A stretch of DNA of 64,000 nucleotides, from assembly GCF_002093975.1 (NCBI RefSeq), contig NZ_MSZZ01000005.1:359020-423019 (forward strand), read 5' to 3'. The DNA comes from Thermoactinospora rubra. Lineage in GTDB: Bacteria; Actinomycetota; Actinomycetes; Streptosporangiales; Streptosporangiaceae. Below, one piece after another: positions 54,644 through 64,000 of this stretch (the first letter of the stretch is position 1; each line of letters begins with the position of its first letter). The translations under genes were made by a program, and so were the position numbers. A model generated the notes under the pieces. That model saw only the letters and a list, made by a program, of their open reading frames with translations, was not told the DNA's origin and did no database searches.

Positions 54644-57600
54644 GTGCTGGGCCTCCTGGATCCTGCGGTGCGGGAGGTGATGTGGGGCGGGGATGAGCAG
54701 GCCTTGGCGCAGACCGGTATCGCCCAGCCGGCGTTGTTCGCCATCGAGGTGGCGCTGGCCCGGCTGCTGGAGGCCTGGGGGGTGCGGCCGGATGTGGTGG
54801 CCGGGCATTCGGTGGGCGAGATCGCCGCCGCCCACATCGCCGGGGTGCTGTCGCTCCCGGACGCCTGCGCCCTGGTGTCGGCGCGGGCCCGGTTGATGCA
54901 GGACCTGCCGGCCGGCGGGGCGATGGTGGCCACCCCCGCCCCCGAAGCCGAAGTGCGCGCCGTACTGGCAGACGGGGTGGACGGGGTGGCCATCGCGGCG
55001 GTCAACGGCCCGGCCTCCGTGGTGATCGCCGGACCCGAACAGGCCGTGGCGGCGGTGGCGGCCCGCTTCCCGCGCTCTCAGCGGTTGCGGGTCTCGCACG
55101 CCTTCCACTCGGCGCTGATGGAGCCGATGCTGCCTCGTTTCCGTGAGGTGCTGGAGGATCTCCGGTACGGCAGGCCGCGTATCGCGATGGTCTCCACGCT
55201 GACCGGCACGCCGGTGGACGAGCTCGGCCCCGGCTACTGGGCGCGCCAGGTGCGCGAGCCGGTGCGGTTCGCCGACGGCATGGCCGCGCTGCGGCGAGCG
55301 GGCGTCACGCGGTTCGTGGAGATCGGACCCGACAGCGTCCTGTGCGCCCTGATGCGACTGTCCGTGGACGAGCCGGACACGGTCATAGTCCCGGCTTCGA
55401 CCAGGAACCGCCCCGAGCCGGAGGCGCTCCTCGCCGCGATCGCCTCCCTGCACACCGGCGGCGTGAGCCCGGACTGGCGCGCGTTCTTCGCCGACCGGCA
55501 CCCGCGCCGGGTCGACCTGCCCACCTACGCCTTCGAGCGCCGGCGGTACTGGCTGGAGGCGCCAGCGGCATCCGGCGGCGACGTCGCGGGGACCGGGCAG
55601 AAGGCGGCGGGGCACCCGCTGCTGAGCGCGGTCGTCGTCGCCCCGGACGCCGACCGGGTCACCCTGACCGGACGGCTGTCGCTGGAGACGCACCCGTGGC
55701 TGGCTGACCACGACGTGCTGGGCACCGTGGTGTTCCCCGGCACCGGCTACGTCGAGCTGGCGATGCGTGCCGCAGAAGAGGTCGGGTGCGACGTGGTCGA
55801 GGAGCTCACCATCGAGGCTCTCATGCCGCTGCCGGCCCGCGGCGGCGTCGCGATCCAGGTCGTCGTCGATCCGCCGGACACGACCGGGCGCCGCTCTCTC
55901 GCGATCTACTCGCGGCCGGAGGACGCGGCGGCGGGCACGCCGTGGCAGCGCCACGCCTCGGGCACGCTGGCCACAGAGCCGGCCCCGGCCGATCCCGGCA
56001 CCTCCTGGGCGAACTCCTGGGCGAAGCTGTCGTGGCCGCCCGAGGGCTGCGACGAGGTCGACATCAGCGACGTGTACGACTACCTCACCAGCCAGGGGTA
56101 CGGCTACGGCCCGATGTTCCGCGGGCTGCGGGGCGTCTGGGCCCGCGGCCGGGAGACCTTCGCCGAGGTGGCGCTGCCCGACGCGGCGACCGGCGAGGCC
56201 GCCAGGTTCCGCCTGCACCCGTCCATCTTGGACGCGGCGCTGAGCGCCACCGACTTCATGGACGGCCGCAGGCCCCAGGACGTCGGCGGGACGCAGCTGC
56301 CGTTCGCGTGGACCGGGGTACGGCTGCACGCCGCCGGCGCCGCCCGCCTGCGGGTGCGGATCACCGCGGCCGATTCCAAGCCCTCCGCCGGCGGTGACCA
56401 CGTGCGGCTGGAACTGGCCGATCCGTCCGGCCATCCGGTGGCGACCGTGGGGTCGCTGCTGGTCAGGCCGGTGACCGCGGAGCGGGTCAACGCGGCCGCG
56501 GCCGCCGGGGCGGCCCAGCGGGAGTCGATCTTCCGGGTGGAGTGGCAGCAGCTGCCACTCGGCGGCGCCGTCGCGGCGACCTTCGGCGACTGGGCCGTCC
56601 TCGGCGAGCGCCCGGAGGCCGTCGACGGTCTGCCCACGTATCCGGACCTGGCGGCCCTGGATTCCAGGACACCGGATCGCGGGCCCGACCTGGTGCTGTT
56701 CGCCGTGCCGTCCGGCCACGCGGACACCGTCCCGGAGAACGTGCACGCGACCGCCGAGAGCGTGCTGAGCCTGCTGCAGGCATGGCTGGCCGAGGAGCGG
56801 TTCGCGGACTCCAAACTGATGATCCTCACCAGGCACGCGGTGGCGGTCCGTCCGGAGGAGGTGCCCGACCTGGCCCAGGCCCCGGTGTGGGGGCTGGTCC
56901 GGTCGGCCATGGAGGAGAACCCCGGCCGGTTCGTGCTCGTGGACTGGGACGGCTCGCCCGCCGCCGCCCGCCTGCTGCCCGCCGTGGTGTCGAGCGGCCA
57001 GGCCGAGGCGGCGATCCGCGGCAGCGAGGTCAAGGTGGCCAAGCTGGCCCGGGTGCCGGCCACGGGCCCCGAGCGGCCGCTGCCCTGGGATGCCGACGGC
57101 CGGGTGCTGATCACAGGCGGCACGAGCGGCCTCGGCGCGATCGTGGCCAGGCACCTGGTCGCCGAACACGGAGTGCGGCGGCTGCTGCTGACGAGCAGGA
57201 GCGGCCCCGCCGCCGACGGCGCCGAAGAGCTGCGCGCCGAACTGGCCACGCTGGGCGCCGACGTGGTGATCGAGCGGTGCGACGTCGCCGACCGGGAGGA
57301 CGTCAAGCGGCTGCTGGAGCGCACGCCGGTGACGGCGGTCGTCCACGCCGCAGGGGTGATGGACAACGCGCTGATCGGGTCGATGACCGCGCAGCAGCTG
57401 CACGAGGTGCTCCGCCCGAAGGTGGAGGGCGCCTGGAACCTGCACGAACTGGCCCGCGACGTGTCGGCGTTCGTGCTGTTCTCCTCCACCGCCGGGCTGG
57501 TGGTCTCGGCCGGTCAGGGCAACTACACGGCGGCCAACCGGTTCCTCGACGCGCTGGCGGCGCATCGCGCGGCGGCCGGACTGCCGGCCAGCTCGCTGGC

Positions 57601-58372
57601 CTTCGGCCTGTGGTCGGTGAAGACCGCGATGGGCGGCGGCGTGACCGAGGCCGACGTGCGCCAGGTACGGCAGGCCGGCATGGCCCCCCTGTCCACCAAG
57701 GAAGGGCTGGCGTTGTTCGACGAGGCGCTGGGCATCGACGCGCCGGTGCTGGTGCCGATGCGCAAGGACGAGCCGCCCGCGGCACCTTCGTCCCGGCCCA
57801 CGCCCGCGACGGCGGTCCGGAACGGGACCGCCCACAACGGGGCCGCTCAGCACGGCGAGCTGCGGCTGGACGGGCTGACCCGGGTGGAGCAGGAGACGGC
57901 CGTGCTGGAGCTGGTCCGTACGCACGTCGCGGCGGTACGGCACGACGTGCCCGAGTCCATCGACCTCGACAAGGGCTTCACCGACCTGGGACTGGACTCC
58001 CTGGCCGCGGTCGAGCTGCGCAACCGCCTGCAGGCGGCCACCGGGATCAGGCTGGCCGCGACGCTCACCTTCGACTACCCCAACCCGAGGGAGCTGGCCG
58101 CCTTCCTGCTCGCCGAACTGGACCCGCCAGAGGCGGCGGACGCGACGGACGGGGCGGACGCGACGGGCGCCGTGGACGCCGACGACGCCTCGATCCGCCG
58201 GGCGATCGAGTCCATTCCGCTGTCCAAGCTCCGCGCGTCCGGCCTGCTCGACGAGCTCCTGCGGCTGGCCGGAGACGGTCCGTCCGAGAGCCGGCGGCTC
58301 GACGACCAAAGCGAATCAATCATGACCATGGCGGTCGACGACCTCGTCCGTGCCGCTTTGGGTGAGGGATAG
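54644..58372 (+). CDS. PKS-D, C-terminal part: rest of module 3 (AT-DH-KR-ACP) and C-terminal docking domain
   Basis: In-frame continuation of PKS-D after the TAG; GTG at 54644 is the first possible start (1242 codons). It holds the rest of the AT (GHSVGE; HAFH: malonyl), DH 55610-56480 (HDVLGTVVFP, ILDAALS: the usual His/Gln of DxxxH/Q is Ser), KR 57100-57640 (TGGTSGLG, MDN in place of LDD, YTAAN) and ACP 57890-58110 (LGLDSLAAVEL). The C-terminal dock has helices SIRRAIESIPLSKLRASGLL and MTMAVDDLVRAALGEG. PKS-E begins 3 nt later. If translated alone it would begin inside the AT before the catalytic Ser and lack the N-terminal AT subdomain, so independent function is doubtful without readthrough or fragment complementation. 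Confidence 0.8.
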   Translation: MLGLLDPAVREVMWGGDEQALAQTGIAQPALFAIEVALARLLEAWGVRPDVVAGHSVGEIAAAHIAGVLSLPDACALVSARARLMQDLPAGGAMVATPAPEAEVRAVLADGVDGVAIAAVNGPASVVIAGPEQAVAAVAARFPRSQRLRVSHAFHSALMEPMLPRFREVLEDLRYGRPRIAMVSTLTGTPVDELGPGYWARQVREPVRFADGMAALRRAGVTRFVEIGPDSVLCALMRLSVDEPDTVIVPASTRNRPEPEALLAAIASLHTGGVSPDWRAFFADRHPRRVDLPTYAFERRRYWLEAPAASGGDVAGTGQKAAGHPLLSAVVVAPDADRVTLTGRLSLETHPWLADHDVLGTVVFPGTGYVELAMRAAEEVGCDVVEELTIEALMPLPARGGVAIQVVVDPPDTTGRRSLAIYSRPEDAAAGTPWQRHASGTLATEPAPADPGTSWANSWAKLSWPPEGCDEVDISDVYDYLTSQGYGYGPMFRGLRGVWARGRETFAEVALPDAATGEAARFRLHPSILDAALSATDFMDGRRPQDVGGTQLPFAWTGVRLHAAGAARLRVRITAADSKPSAGGDHVRLELADPSGHPVATVGSLLVRPVTAERVNAAAAAGAAQRESIFRVEWQQLPLGGAVAATFGDWAVLGERPEAVDGLPTYPDLAALDSRTPDRGPDLVLFAVPSGHADTVPENVHATAESVLSLLQAWLAEERFADSKLMILTRHAVAVRPEEVPDLAQAPVWGLVRSAMEENPGRFVLVDWDGSPAAARLLPAVVSSGQAEAAIRGSEVKVAKLARVPATGPERPLPWDADGRVLITGGTSGLGAIVARHLVAEHGVRRLLLTSRSGPAADGAEELRAELATLGADVVIERCDVADREDVKRLLERTPVTAVVHAAGVMDNALIGSMTAQQLHEVLRPKVEGAWNLHELARDVSAFVLFSSTAGLVVSAGQGNYTAANRFLDALAAHRAAAGLPASSLAFGLWSVKTAMGGGVTEADVRQVRQAGMAPLSTKEGLALFDEALGIDAPVLVPMRKDEPPAAPSSRPTPATAVRNGTAHNGAAQHGELRLDGLTRVEQETAVLELVRTHVAAVRHDVPESIDLDKGFTDLGLDSLAAVELRNRLQAATGIRLAATLTFDYPNPRELAAFLLAELDPPEAADATDGADATGAVDADDASIRRAIESIPLSKLRASGLLDELLRLAGDGPSESRRLDDQSESIMTMAVDDLVRAALGEG

Positions 58373-58375
58373 GAC

Positions 58376-61300
58376 ATGACAACCTCCGTCGATCAGATCG
58401 TCCAGGCGCTCCGCAAGTCGATGCTGGAGAACGAGCGGCTGCGGCAGGAGAACGGCCGCCTGGCCGCCGTGGCGAGTGAGCCGATCGCGATCGTGGGCAT
58501 GGCCTGCCGGTACCCGGGCGGGGTCACCTCGCCCGAGGAGCTGTGGCAGTTGCTGATGGCCGAGGGCGACGCCGTCTCGCCCTTCCCCGCCGACCGCGGC
58601 TGGGACCTGGAGGGTCTGTACGACCCCGAGCCTGGGGTGCCGGGCAAGAGCATCGCGACCGAGGGCGGCTTCCTCTACGACGCGGCCGACTTCGACGCCG
58701 ACTTCTTCGGCATCTCCCCGCGCGAGGCGCTGGCCACCGATCCGCAGCAGCGGCTGCTGCTCGAGGTGGCCTGGGAGGCCATCGAGAGCGCCGGCATCGA
58801 CCCGACCACGCTGCGCGGCAGCTCGACCGGGGTGTTCGCGGGCGTGATGTACCACGACTACGGCGCGGGCACCAGCGACGGCAGCCTGGTGACCGGCCGG
58901 GTGGCCTTCACGCTGGGGCTGGAGGGCCCCGCCGTGACGGTGGACACCGCCTGCTCCTCCTCCCTGGTGGCGCTCCACTGGGCGATTCAGGCGCTGCGGC
59001 GCGGGGACTGCTCGCTGGCGCTCGTGGGCGGCGTGACCGTGATGGCGACCCCCGACATGTTCGTCTACTTCAGCCACCAGCGCGGCCTGGCCCGGGACGG
59101 GCGGTGCAAGGCGTTCGCCGCCGCGGCCGACGGCGTGGGCTGCTCGGAGGGCGTGGGCCTGCTGCTGGTCGAACGGCTGTCCGACGCGGTGCGCAACGGG
59201 CACAAGGTGCTGGCGGTGATCCGCGGCAGCGCCGTGAACCAGGACGGGGCGTCGAGCGGGCTGACCGCGCCGAACGGGCCCGCGCAGCAGCGGGTGATCC
59301 GGGCCGCGCTGGCGGACGCCGGCCTGTCGGCGTCCGACGTCGACGTCGTGGAGGCGCACGGCACGGGGACCAGGCTCGGCGACCCCATCGAGGCGCAGGC
59401 ACTGCTGGCCACCTACGGCCGGGACCGCCCCGCCGACCACCCGCTGTGGCTCGGCTCGGTCAAGTCGAATCTGGCGCACACCCAGGCGGCGGCGGGCGTC
59501 GCCGGCGTCATCAAGACGGTTCTGGCCATGCGGCACGGCGTCCTCCCGCGGACCTTGCATGTGGACGAGCCCACCCCCAACGTGGACTGGTCGGCGGGGA
59601 ACGTCCGGCTCCTGACCGAGGCCGTCGCCTGGCCGGCCAAGGACCGGCCGCGCCGGGCGGGAGTGTCGTCGTTCGGCATCAGCGGCACCAACGCCCACGT
59701 GATCCTCGAAGAGGCGCCACCGGTCCGGGAGCCCGTCCAGGAGCCGGAGATCGAACTTCCGGTGGTGCCGTGGCTCGTGTCGGCCAAGACGCCGGAGGCG
59801 CTGTCCGCGCAGATCGAGCGGCTGTCGTCGTTCGTGGCCGAACGGCCCGAGCTGCGGCCGCTCGACGTGGCCTACTCGCTCGCCACCTCACGGGCCGCCA
59901 TGGAACACCAGGCCGTGACCGTCGGTTCGGAGCGTGACGAGCTGCTCGGCGGCCTCTCCGCGGCGAGCCCGGTCCGTCGCGTGGGCGGCCTGACCGCCAT
60001 GCTGTTTTCGGGTCAGGGGGCGCAGCGGCTGGGCATGGGGCGGGAGCTGGCCGCCCGGTTCCCGGTCTTCGCCCGGGCGCTGGAGGAGGTGCTCAGCCTC
60101 CTGGATCCGGCGGTGCGGGAGGTGATGTGGGGCGGTGATGAGCAGGCCTTGGCGCAGACCGGTATCGCCCAGCCGGCGTTGTTCGCCGTGGAGGTGGCGC
60201 TGGCCCGGCTGTTGGAGGCTTGGGGGGTGCGGCCGGATGTGGTGGCCGGGCATTCGGTGGGCGAGATCGCCGCCGCGCATGTGGCCGGGGTGTTGTCGCT
60301 CCCGGATGCCTGCGCGCTGGTGTCGGCGCGGGCCCGGTTGATGCAGGACCTGCCGGCCGGTGGGGCGATGGTGGCCATCCCCGCCCCCGAAGCCGAAGTG
60401 CGCGCCGTGCTGGCCGAGGGGCCGCAGGAGGTGCACGGGGTGGACATCGCGGCGGTCAACGGCCCGGCCTCCGTGGTGATCGCCGGACCCGAGCGGGCGG
60501 TGGAGGCGGTGGCGGCGCGGTTTGCGCGGGCTCGGCGGTTGCGGGTCTCGCACGCCTTCCACTCGCGGCTGATGGAGCCGATGCTGGCGGAGTTTCGGCG
60601 GGTGGCCGAGGGGCTGGCCTATCGCGCGCCGGTGGTTCCGGTGGTGTCGAATGTGACCGGGCGGCCGGAGCGGGAGTTCGGGGCGGAGTACTGGGTGCGC
60701 CACGTCCGTCAGCCGGTCCGCTTCGCCGACGGCATCGAATGGCTGAGATCCCACGGCGTCACCCGCTTCGTGGAGGTCGCCCCGGACGCCGTGCTCACCC
60801 CGCTGGTCGACGGCTGCGTGCCCCTCCAGCGCCGGGGACAGGACGAGACCGCCACCATGATCACCGGCGTCGCCCGGCTCCACGCGGCAGGCGGCAAGGT
60901 CGACTGGGAGGCGTTCTTCACCGGCACCGGCGCCACGAAGGTCGACCTGCCCACCTATGCCTTCCAGCGACGCCGCTACTGGGATCCCAGCCAGGTGTCC
61001 CCGGCCGGGACCGGCAGGGCGGAGCATCCGATCCTCGGCTCCGCCGTTCATCTCGCGACCTCCGGCGAGGTGGTCCTGACCGGCCGGCTCACCACCGCGG
61101 CGCAGCCCTGGCTGTCCGACCACAACGTCCTCGGCCACATCCTCGTGCCCGGCTCCGCGTTCGTCGAGCTGGCCGTCCACGCCGGCGACAAGACCGGCTG
61201 CGGCACGATCGACGAGCTCACGATCCGCGCCCCGCTCGTGCTGCCGGAACGAGGCGAGGTGGACGTCCAGATCGTCGTCGGCGCGCCGGACGAAAGCGGC

Positions 61301-64000
61301 GGGCGGCCCTTCACCATCCACTCCCGGACGGAGGACGATCTGGCCTGGACGCTCCACGCCGAGGGCCTCCTGCTCCCCGGCGTCGAGGAGCCCTCGTTCG
61401 AGCCGGGGGAGTGGCCGCCGCGAGACGCGCGGGAACTCGACGTCACGGACCTGTATGCCAGGCTGGCCGAACAGGGATACGCCTACGGCCCGGTCTTTCA
61501 GGGCATGCGCGCGGCTTGGTCACGCGGCCGGGAGATCTTCGCCGAGATCGTCCTGCCCGATCACGCCGACGTCTCGGGCTACGCCGTCCACCCCGCACTC
61601 CTCGACGCCGCGCTGCACGATCCCCGTCAGGAACAGGGCGACACCGTGCTGCCCTTCAGCTGGCGCGGCGTCACGGTCTTCTCCAGCGGCTCCCGGAGCC
61701 TGCGCGCGCACATCACGACGATCGACCCCAACACCGTGTCGCTGCGGCTGGCCGACCCCGAGGGCCGTCCGGTCGCCTCGGTCGCCGGCATGGCGGCGCG
61801 CCCGGTCTCCGCCGAAGACCTCGGCACGCCCGGCCGCGAGGCTCTGTACCGCGTCGCCTGGCAACGCCTTCCCCAGGTCCAGCCGGCGAGCGCCGACGAC
61901 GGCTGGGCCGTCGTCGGCGATCTGCCGGAAGCCGCCTACCCCGACCTGCCCTCGCTCATGAGCGCGGTCGACGACGGCGTCGCGGTGCCCGACGTGGTCG
62001 TGCTGGCGGTCGGCGAGGGCGGCACGGGCGACGTGCCGGACAGGACGCGCGCACTGGTCAACCACATGCTCGGCACGTTGCAGGCGTGGCTGGCGGACGA
62101 CCGGTTCGCCGGAACCCGGCTGGTGGTCGCCACCAGGGGAGCGGTGTCCACGGGACCGGACGACGGGCCGCCCGACCTGGTGACGGCCCCCGTCTGGGGC
62201 ATGGTGAGATCCGCCGAGGTGGAGAACCCCGGCAGGTTCGTCCTGGCCGACCTGGACGAGACGGGCCTGCGTGTCCTGCCAGGCGCGCTCGCGCTCGGGG
62301 AGCCCGAACTGGCGGTGCGCGGGCACGACGTGCTGGTGCCGCGGCTGCTGCGGGCGGAGTCCGGTGACACCGTACGGCCGGCGCCACGGGACTCGGACGA
62401 CGGCTCGCAGCCGGCGCCGTGGGACCCCGACGGCACCGTGCTGATCACCGGCGGCACCGGAAGCCTCGGCAGGCTCGTCGCCCGCCACCTGGTCACCAGG
62501 CACGGTGTGCGGCACCTGATCCTGGCCAGCCGCCGCGGCATGGACGCGGACGGCGCGCGTGAGCTGCGCGCCGAGCTGGGCGCCGAGGTCGTCGTCGCCC
62601 GCTGCGACGCGGCGGACCGGGAGGCCCTGGTGGCCCTGCTGGACACCGTCCCGGCCGAGCGTCCGCTGACCGCTGTGATCCACACGGCCGGTGTGCTCGA
62701 CGACGGCGTGCTGACCGCGTTGACCCCCGAACGCATGGACACGGTGATCCGCCCCAAGGTGGACGCCGCGTGGAACCTGCACGAGCTGACCAAGGACCTG
62801 AACCTGCGCGCGTTCGTGCTGTTCAGCTCGGCGGGCGGCACGTGGTCGGTCGGCGGCCAGGCCAACTACGCCGCCGCCAACGTCTTCCTCGACGCGCTCG
62901 CCGAGCACCGCCGAGCCGCCGGGCTGCCCGCCACGTCCCTGGCGTCCGGCATGTGGGAGGACGCCACCGGCATGAGCGGCCGCCTGGACGACCTGGACGT
63001 GCAGCGGATGAACCGCGCGGGCGTCGGCATGCTCTCCGCGGCGGGAGGCCTGGCCCTGTTCGACCGGGCACTGGCCATGGACGAGGCCATGCTCGCCCCG
63101 ATCATGCTTGATCTGCGTCCCCTCCGCGCCCGCCCCGACGAGGTGCCCGCCATTCTGCGTGCCCTCGTTCCAGCGCCCGCACGCCGTACGGCACAGCCCC
63201 AGACCGGACTGCTCCGGCGGCGCCTGGCCGGCGCATCGGAGAGCGAGCGCGACCGCATCCTGCTCGACCTGGTCCGCCAGCGTGTCGCCGCGGTGCTGGG
63301 GCACGCCTCGACCGACGCCGTGCCGCCCGAGCGCGCGTTCCACGAGCTGGGCTTCGACTCCCTGACCGCCCTGGAGCTGCGCAACGAGCTCAACGCCGCG
63401 ACCGGCCTGCGCCTGGAGGCCACCCTGGCCTTCGACTACCCCAACGCCCTCGCGGTGGCCGAGCATCTCAAGAGCCTGCTCGCCGACGTCCGCGAGGAGC
63501 GCGAGCTCCCCACCACGGGTCCGGTGGCCGACGACGACGATCCGGTGGTGATCGTGGGGATGGCGTGCCGGTACCCGGGCGGGGTGGCCTCGCCGGAGGA
63601 TCTGTGGCGGCTGGTCGCCGACGGGGTGGATGCGATCTCGCCGTTCCCGGAGGATCGGGGCTGGGATGTGGCGGGTCTGTACGATCCCGAGCCGGGTGTG
63701 CCGGGCAAGTCGTATGTGCGGCACGGCGGGTTCCTGCACGACGCGGCCGGCTTCGACGCCGACTTCTTCGGCATCTCCCCGCGCGAGGCGCTGGCCATGG
63801 ATCCGCAGCAGCGGCTGCTCCTGGAAGTCACCTGGGAAGCGCTGGAACGGGCCGGGATCGACCCTGTCTCCCTCAAGGGCACCTCCACCGGCGTCTTCAC
63901 CGGCGCCATGTACCACGACTACCCCGGCCACGCCGCCGCCGGCTCGATCACGTCGGGCCGGGTGGCGTATGTGCTGGGGTTGGAGGGGCCGGCGGTGACG
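58376..64000 (+). CDS. PKS-E: type I polyketide synthase, first module complete, second cut by window edge
   Basis: Continues the chain from PKS-D. ATG 58376 lies 3 nt after the PKS-D stop, with GAGGG and AGGA just upstream. The docking helix (VDQIVQALRKSMLENERLRQEN) fits the PKS-D tail. Module: KS 58475-59710 (TACSSSL; NLAHTQAAAG in place of the usual NIGHTQ), AT 60000-60990 (GHSVGE, HAFH; inside the 741-bp repeat), DH 61020-61810 (HNVLGHILVP, LLDAALH), KR 62440-62960 (TGGTGSLG, LDD, YAAAN, with a Trp eight residues before the Tyr) and ACP 63240-63470 (LGFDSLTALEL). A second KS begins near 63540 and is still open at 64000, so at least one more module follows. The frame has no stop across 1875 codons. 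Confidence 0.92.
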   Translation, partial: MTTSVDQIVQALRKSMLENERLRQENGRLAAVASEPIAIVGMACRYPGGVTSPEELWQLLMAEGDAVSPFPADRGWDLEGLYDPEPGVPGKSIATEGGFLYDAADFDADFFGISPREALATDPQQRLLLEVAWEAIESAGIDPTTLRGSSTGVFAGVMYHDYGAGTSDGSLVTGRVAFTLGLEGPAVTVDTACSSSLVALHWAIQALRRGDCSLALVGGVTVMATPDMFVYFSHQRGLARDGRCKAFAAAADGVGCSEGVGLLLVERLSDAVRNGHKVLAVIRGSAVNQDGASSGLTAPNGPAQQRVIRAALADAGLSASDVDVVEAHGTGTRLGDPIEAQALLATYGRDRPADHPLWLGSVKSNLAHTQAAAGVAGVIKTVLAMRHGVLPRTLHVDEPTPNVDWSAGNVRLLTEAVAWPAKDRPRRAGVSSFGISGTNAHVILEEAPPVREPVQEPEIELPVVPWLVSAKTPEALSAQIERLSSFVAERPELRPLDVAYSLATSRAAMEHQAVTVGSERDELLGGLSAASPVRRVGGLTAMLFSGQGAQRLGMGRELAARFPVFARALEEVLSLLDPAVREVMWGGDEQALAQTGIAQPALFAVEVALARLLEAWGVRPDVVAGHSVGEIAAAHVAGVLSLPDACALVSARARLMQDLPAGGAMVAIPAPEAEVRAVLAEGPQEVHGVDIAAVNGPASVVIAGPERAVEAVAARFARARRLRVSHAFHSRLMEPMLAEFRRVAEGLAYRAPVVPVVSNVTGRPEREFGAEYWVRHVRQPVRFADGIEWLRSHGVTRFVEVAPDAVLTPLVDGCVPLQRRGQDETATMITGVARLHAAGGKVDWEAFFTGTGATKVDLPTYAFQRRRYWDPSQVSPAGTGRAEHPILGSAVHLATSGEVVLTGRLTTAAQPWLSDHNVLGHILVPGSAFVELAVHAGDKTGCGTIDELTIRAPLVLPERGEVDVQIVVGAPDESGGRPFTIHSRTEDDLAWTLHAEGLLLPGVEEPSFEPGEWPPRDARELDVTDLYARLAEQGYAYGPVFQGMRAAWSRGREIFAEIVLPDHADVSGYAVHPALLDAALHDPRQEQGDTVLPFSWRGVTVFSSGSRSLRAHITTIDPNTVSLRLADPEGRPVASVAGMAARPVSAEDLGTPGREALYRVAWQRLPQVQPASADDGWAVVGDLPEAAYPDLPSLMSAVDDGVAVPDVVVLAVGEGGTGDVPDRTRALVNHMLGTLQAWLADDRFAGTRLVVATRGAVSTGPDDGPPDLVTAPVWGMVRSAEVENPGRFVLADLDETGLRVLPGALALGEPELAVRGHDVLVPRLLRAESGDTVRPAPRDSDDGSQPAPWDPDGTVLITGGTGSLGRLVARHLVTRHGVRHLILASRRGMDADGARELRAELGAEVVVARCDAADREALVALLDTVPAERPLTAVIHTAGVLDDGVLTALTPERMDTVIRPKVDAAWNLHELTKDLNLRAFVLFSSAGGTWSVGGQANYAAANVFLDALAEHRRAAGLPATSLASGMWEDATGMSGRLDDLDVQRMNRAGVGMLSAAGGLALFDRALAMDEAMLAPIMLDLRPLRARPDEVPAILRALVPAPARRTAQPQTGLLRRRLAGASESERDRILLDLVRQRVAAVLGHASTDAVPPERAFHELGFDSLTALELRNELNAATGLRLEATLAFDYPNALAVAEHLKSLLADVREERELPTTGPVADDDDPVVIVGMACRYPGGVASPEDLWRLVADGVDAISPFPEDRGWDVAGLYDPEPGVPGKSYVRHGGFLHDAAGFDADFFGISPREALAMDPQQRLLLEVTWEALERAGIDPVSLKGTSTGVFTGAMYHDYPGHAAAGSITSGRVAYVLGLEGPAVT
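59993..60733 (+). repeat. Near-identical 741-bp AT block, copy 2 (PKS-E module 1)
   Basis: Partner of 35636-36376: same length, with sharp loss of identity on both sides (after CGACGGC one copy continues CTGCGG, the other ATCGAA). The block spans the whole AT core including GHSVGE and HAFH. It is a likely substrate for homologous recombination and a known hazard for short-read assembly. Confidence 0.85.

Overview
This is a high-GC actinomycete window: strong third-position G/C bias, GTG/TTG starts and many overlapping stop/start pairs. The genus cannot be fixed from the sequence. Nearly all of it is one modular type I polyketide synthase (PKS) cluster for a glycosylated polyene, most likely a macrolactam or macrolide carrying amino sugars. 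Both window edges cut genes, so the cluster extends further. I saw no RNA genes, IS elements or CRISPR arrays, and no gene-free stretch longer than 300 bases.

Layout. 1-4263 (-): a UDP-sugar dehydrogenase, a UDP-uronate decarboxylase-type SDR, then an unusual tandem double histidine kinase that runs off the left edge. 4440-5120 (-): a PIG-L/LmbE deacetylase. 5338-19729 (+): a two-module PKS with thioesterase (PKS-A), a mini-glycosyltransferase, a heme-less P450-like glycosyltransferase partner, and a full-length glycosyltransferase. 19701-23183 (-): an aminotransferase, a 3-dehydratase and a 3-ketoreductase for a deoxyaminosugar. 23362-24279 (+): a second mini-glycosyltransferase. 24338-39292 (+): PKS-B (one module) and PKS-C (two modules). 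39375-41948: a divergent TetR repressor and a two-gene ABC exporter. 41899-42693 (-): a type II thioesterase. 42848-58372 (+): PKS-D, which starts with a loading ACP and has three modules; an in-frame TAG inside its third AT splits it. 58376-64000 (+): PKS-E, truncated by the right edge.

How it fits together. PKS-D (bare ACP at its N-terminus) should start the chain and PKS-A (terminal thioesterase) should end it. Docking-type termini suggest D->E->(unseen)->B->C->A, so gene order is not colinear with assembly. Every complete module has a KR. All but PKS-B also have a DH, and none has an ER, so the backbone should be polyene-rich. Most ATs carry the malonyl signature HAFH; PKS-B carries the methylmalonyl signature YASH, and the last module has an atypical motif. 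The sugar genes fit two amino sugars: a UDP-derived 2-aminopentose (dehydrogenase, decarboxylase, deacetylase) and a forosamine-like 4-amino-trideoxyhexose (3-ketoreductase, 3-dehydratase, aminotransferase). That pairing recalls incednine-type macrolactams.

The most notable signals are: (i) a TAGGGGT box placed 22-23 nt upstream of a TAnnnT-like -10 at eight promoters, covering every cluster transcription unit except TetR/ABC; (ii) an amber codon that breaks PKS-D by one base relative to its paralogues; (iii) a fused double histidine kinase whose second phospho-acceptor His is Arg; (iv) two shortened glycosyltransferase homologues; and (v) an unusual AT in the terminal module.
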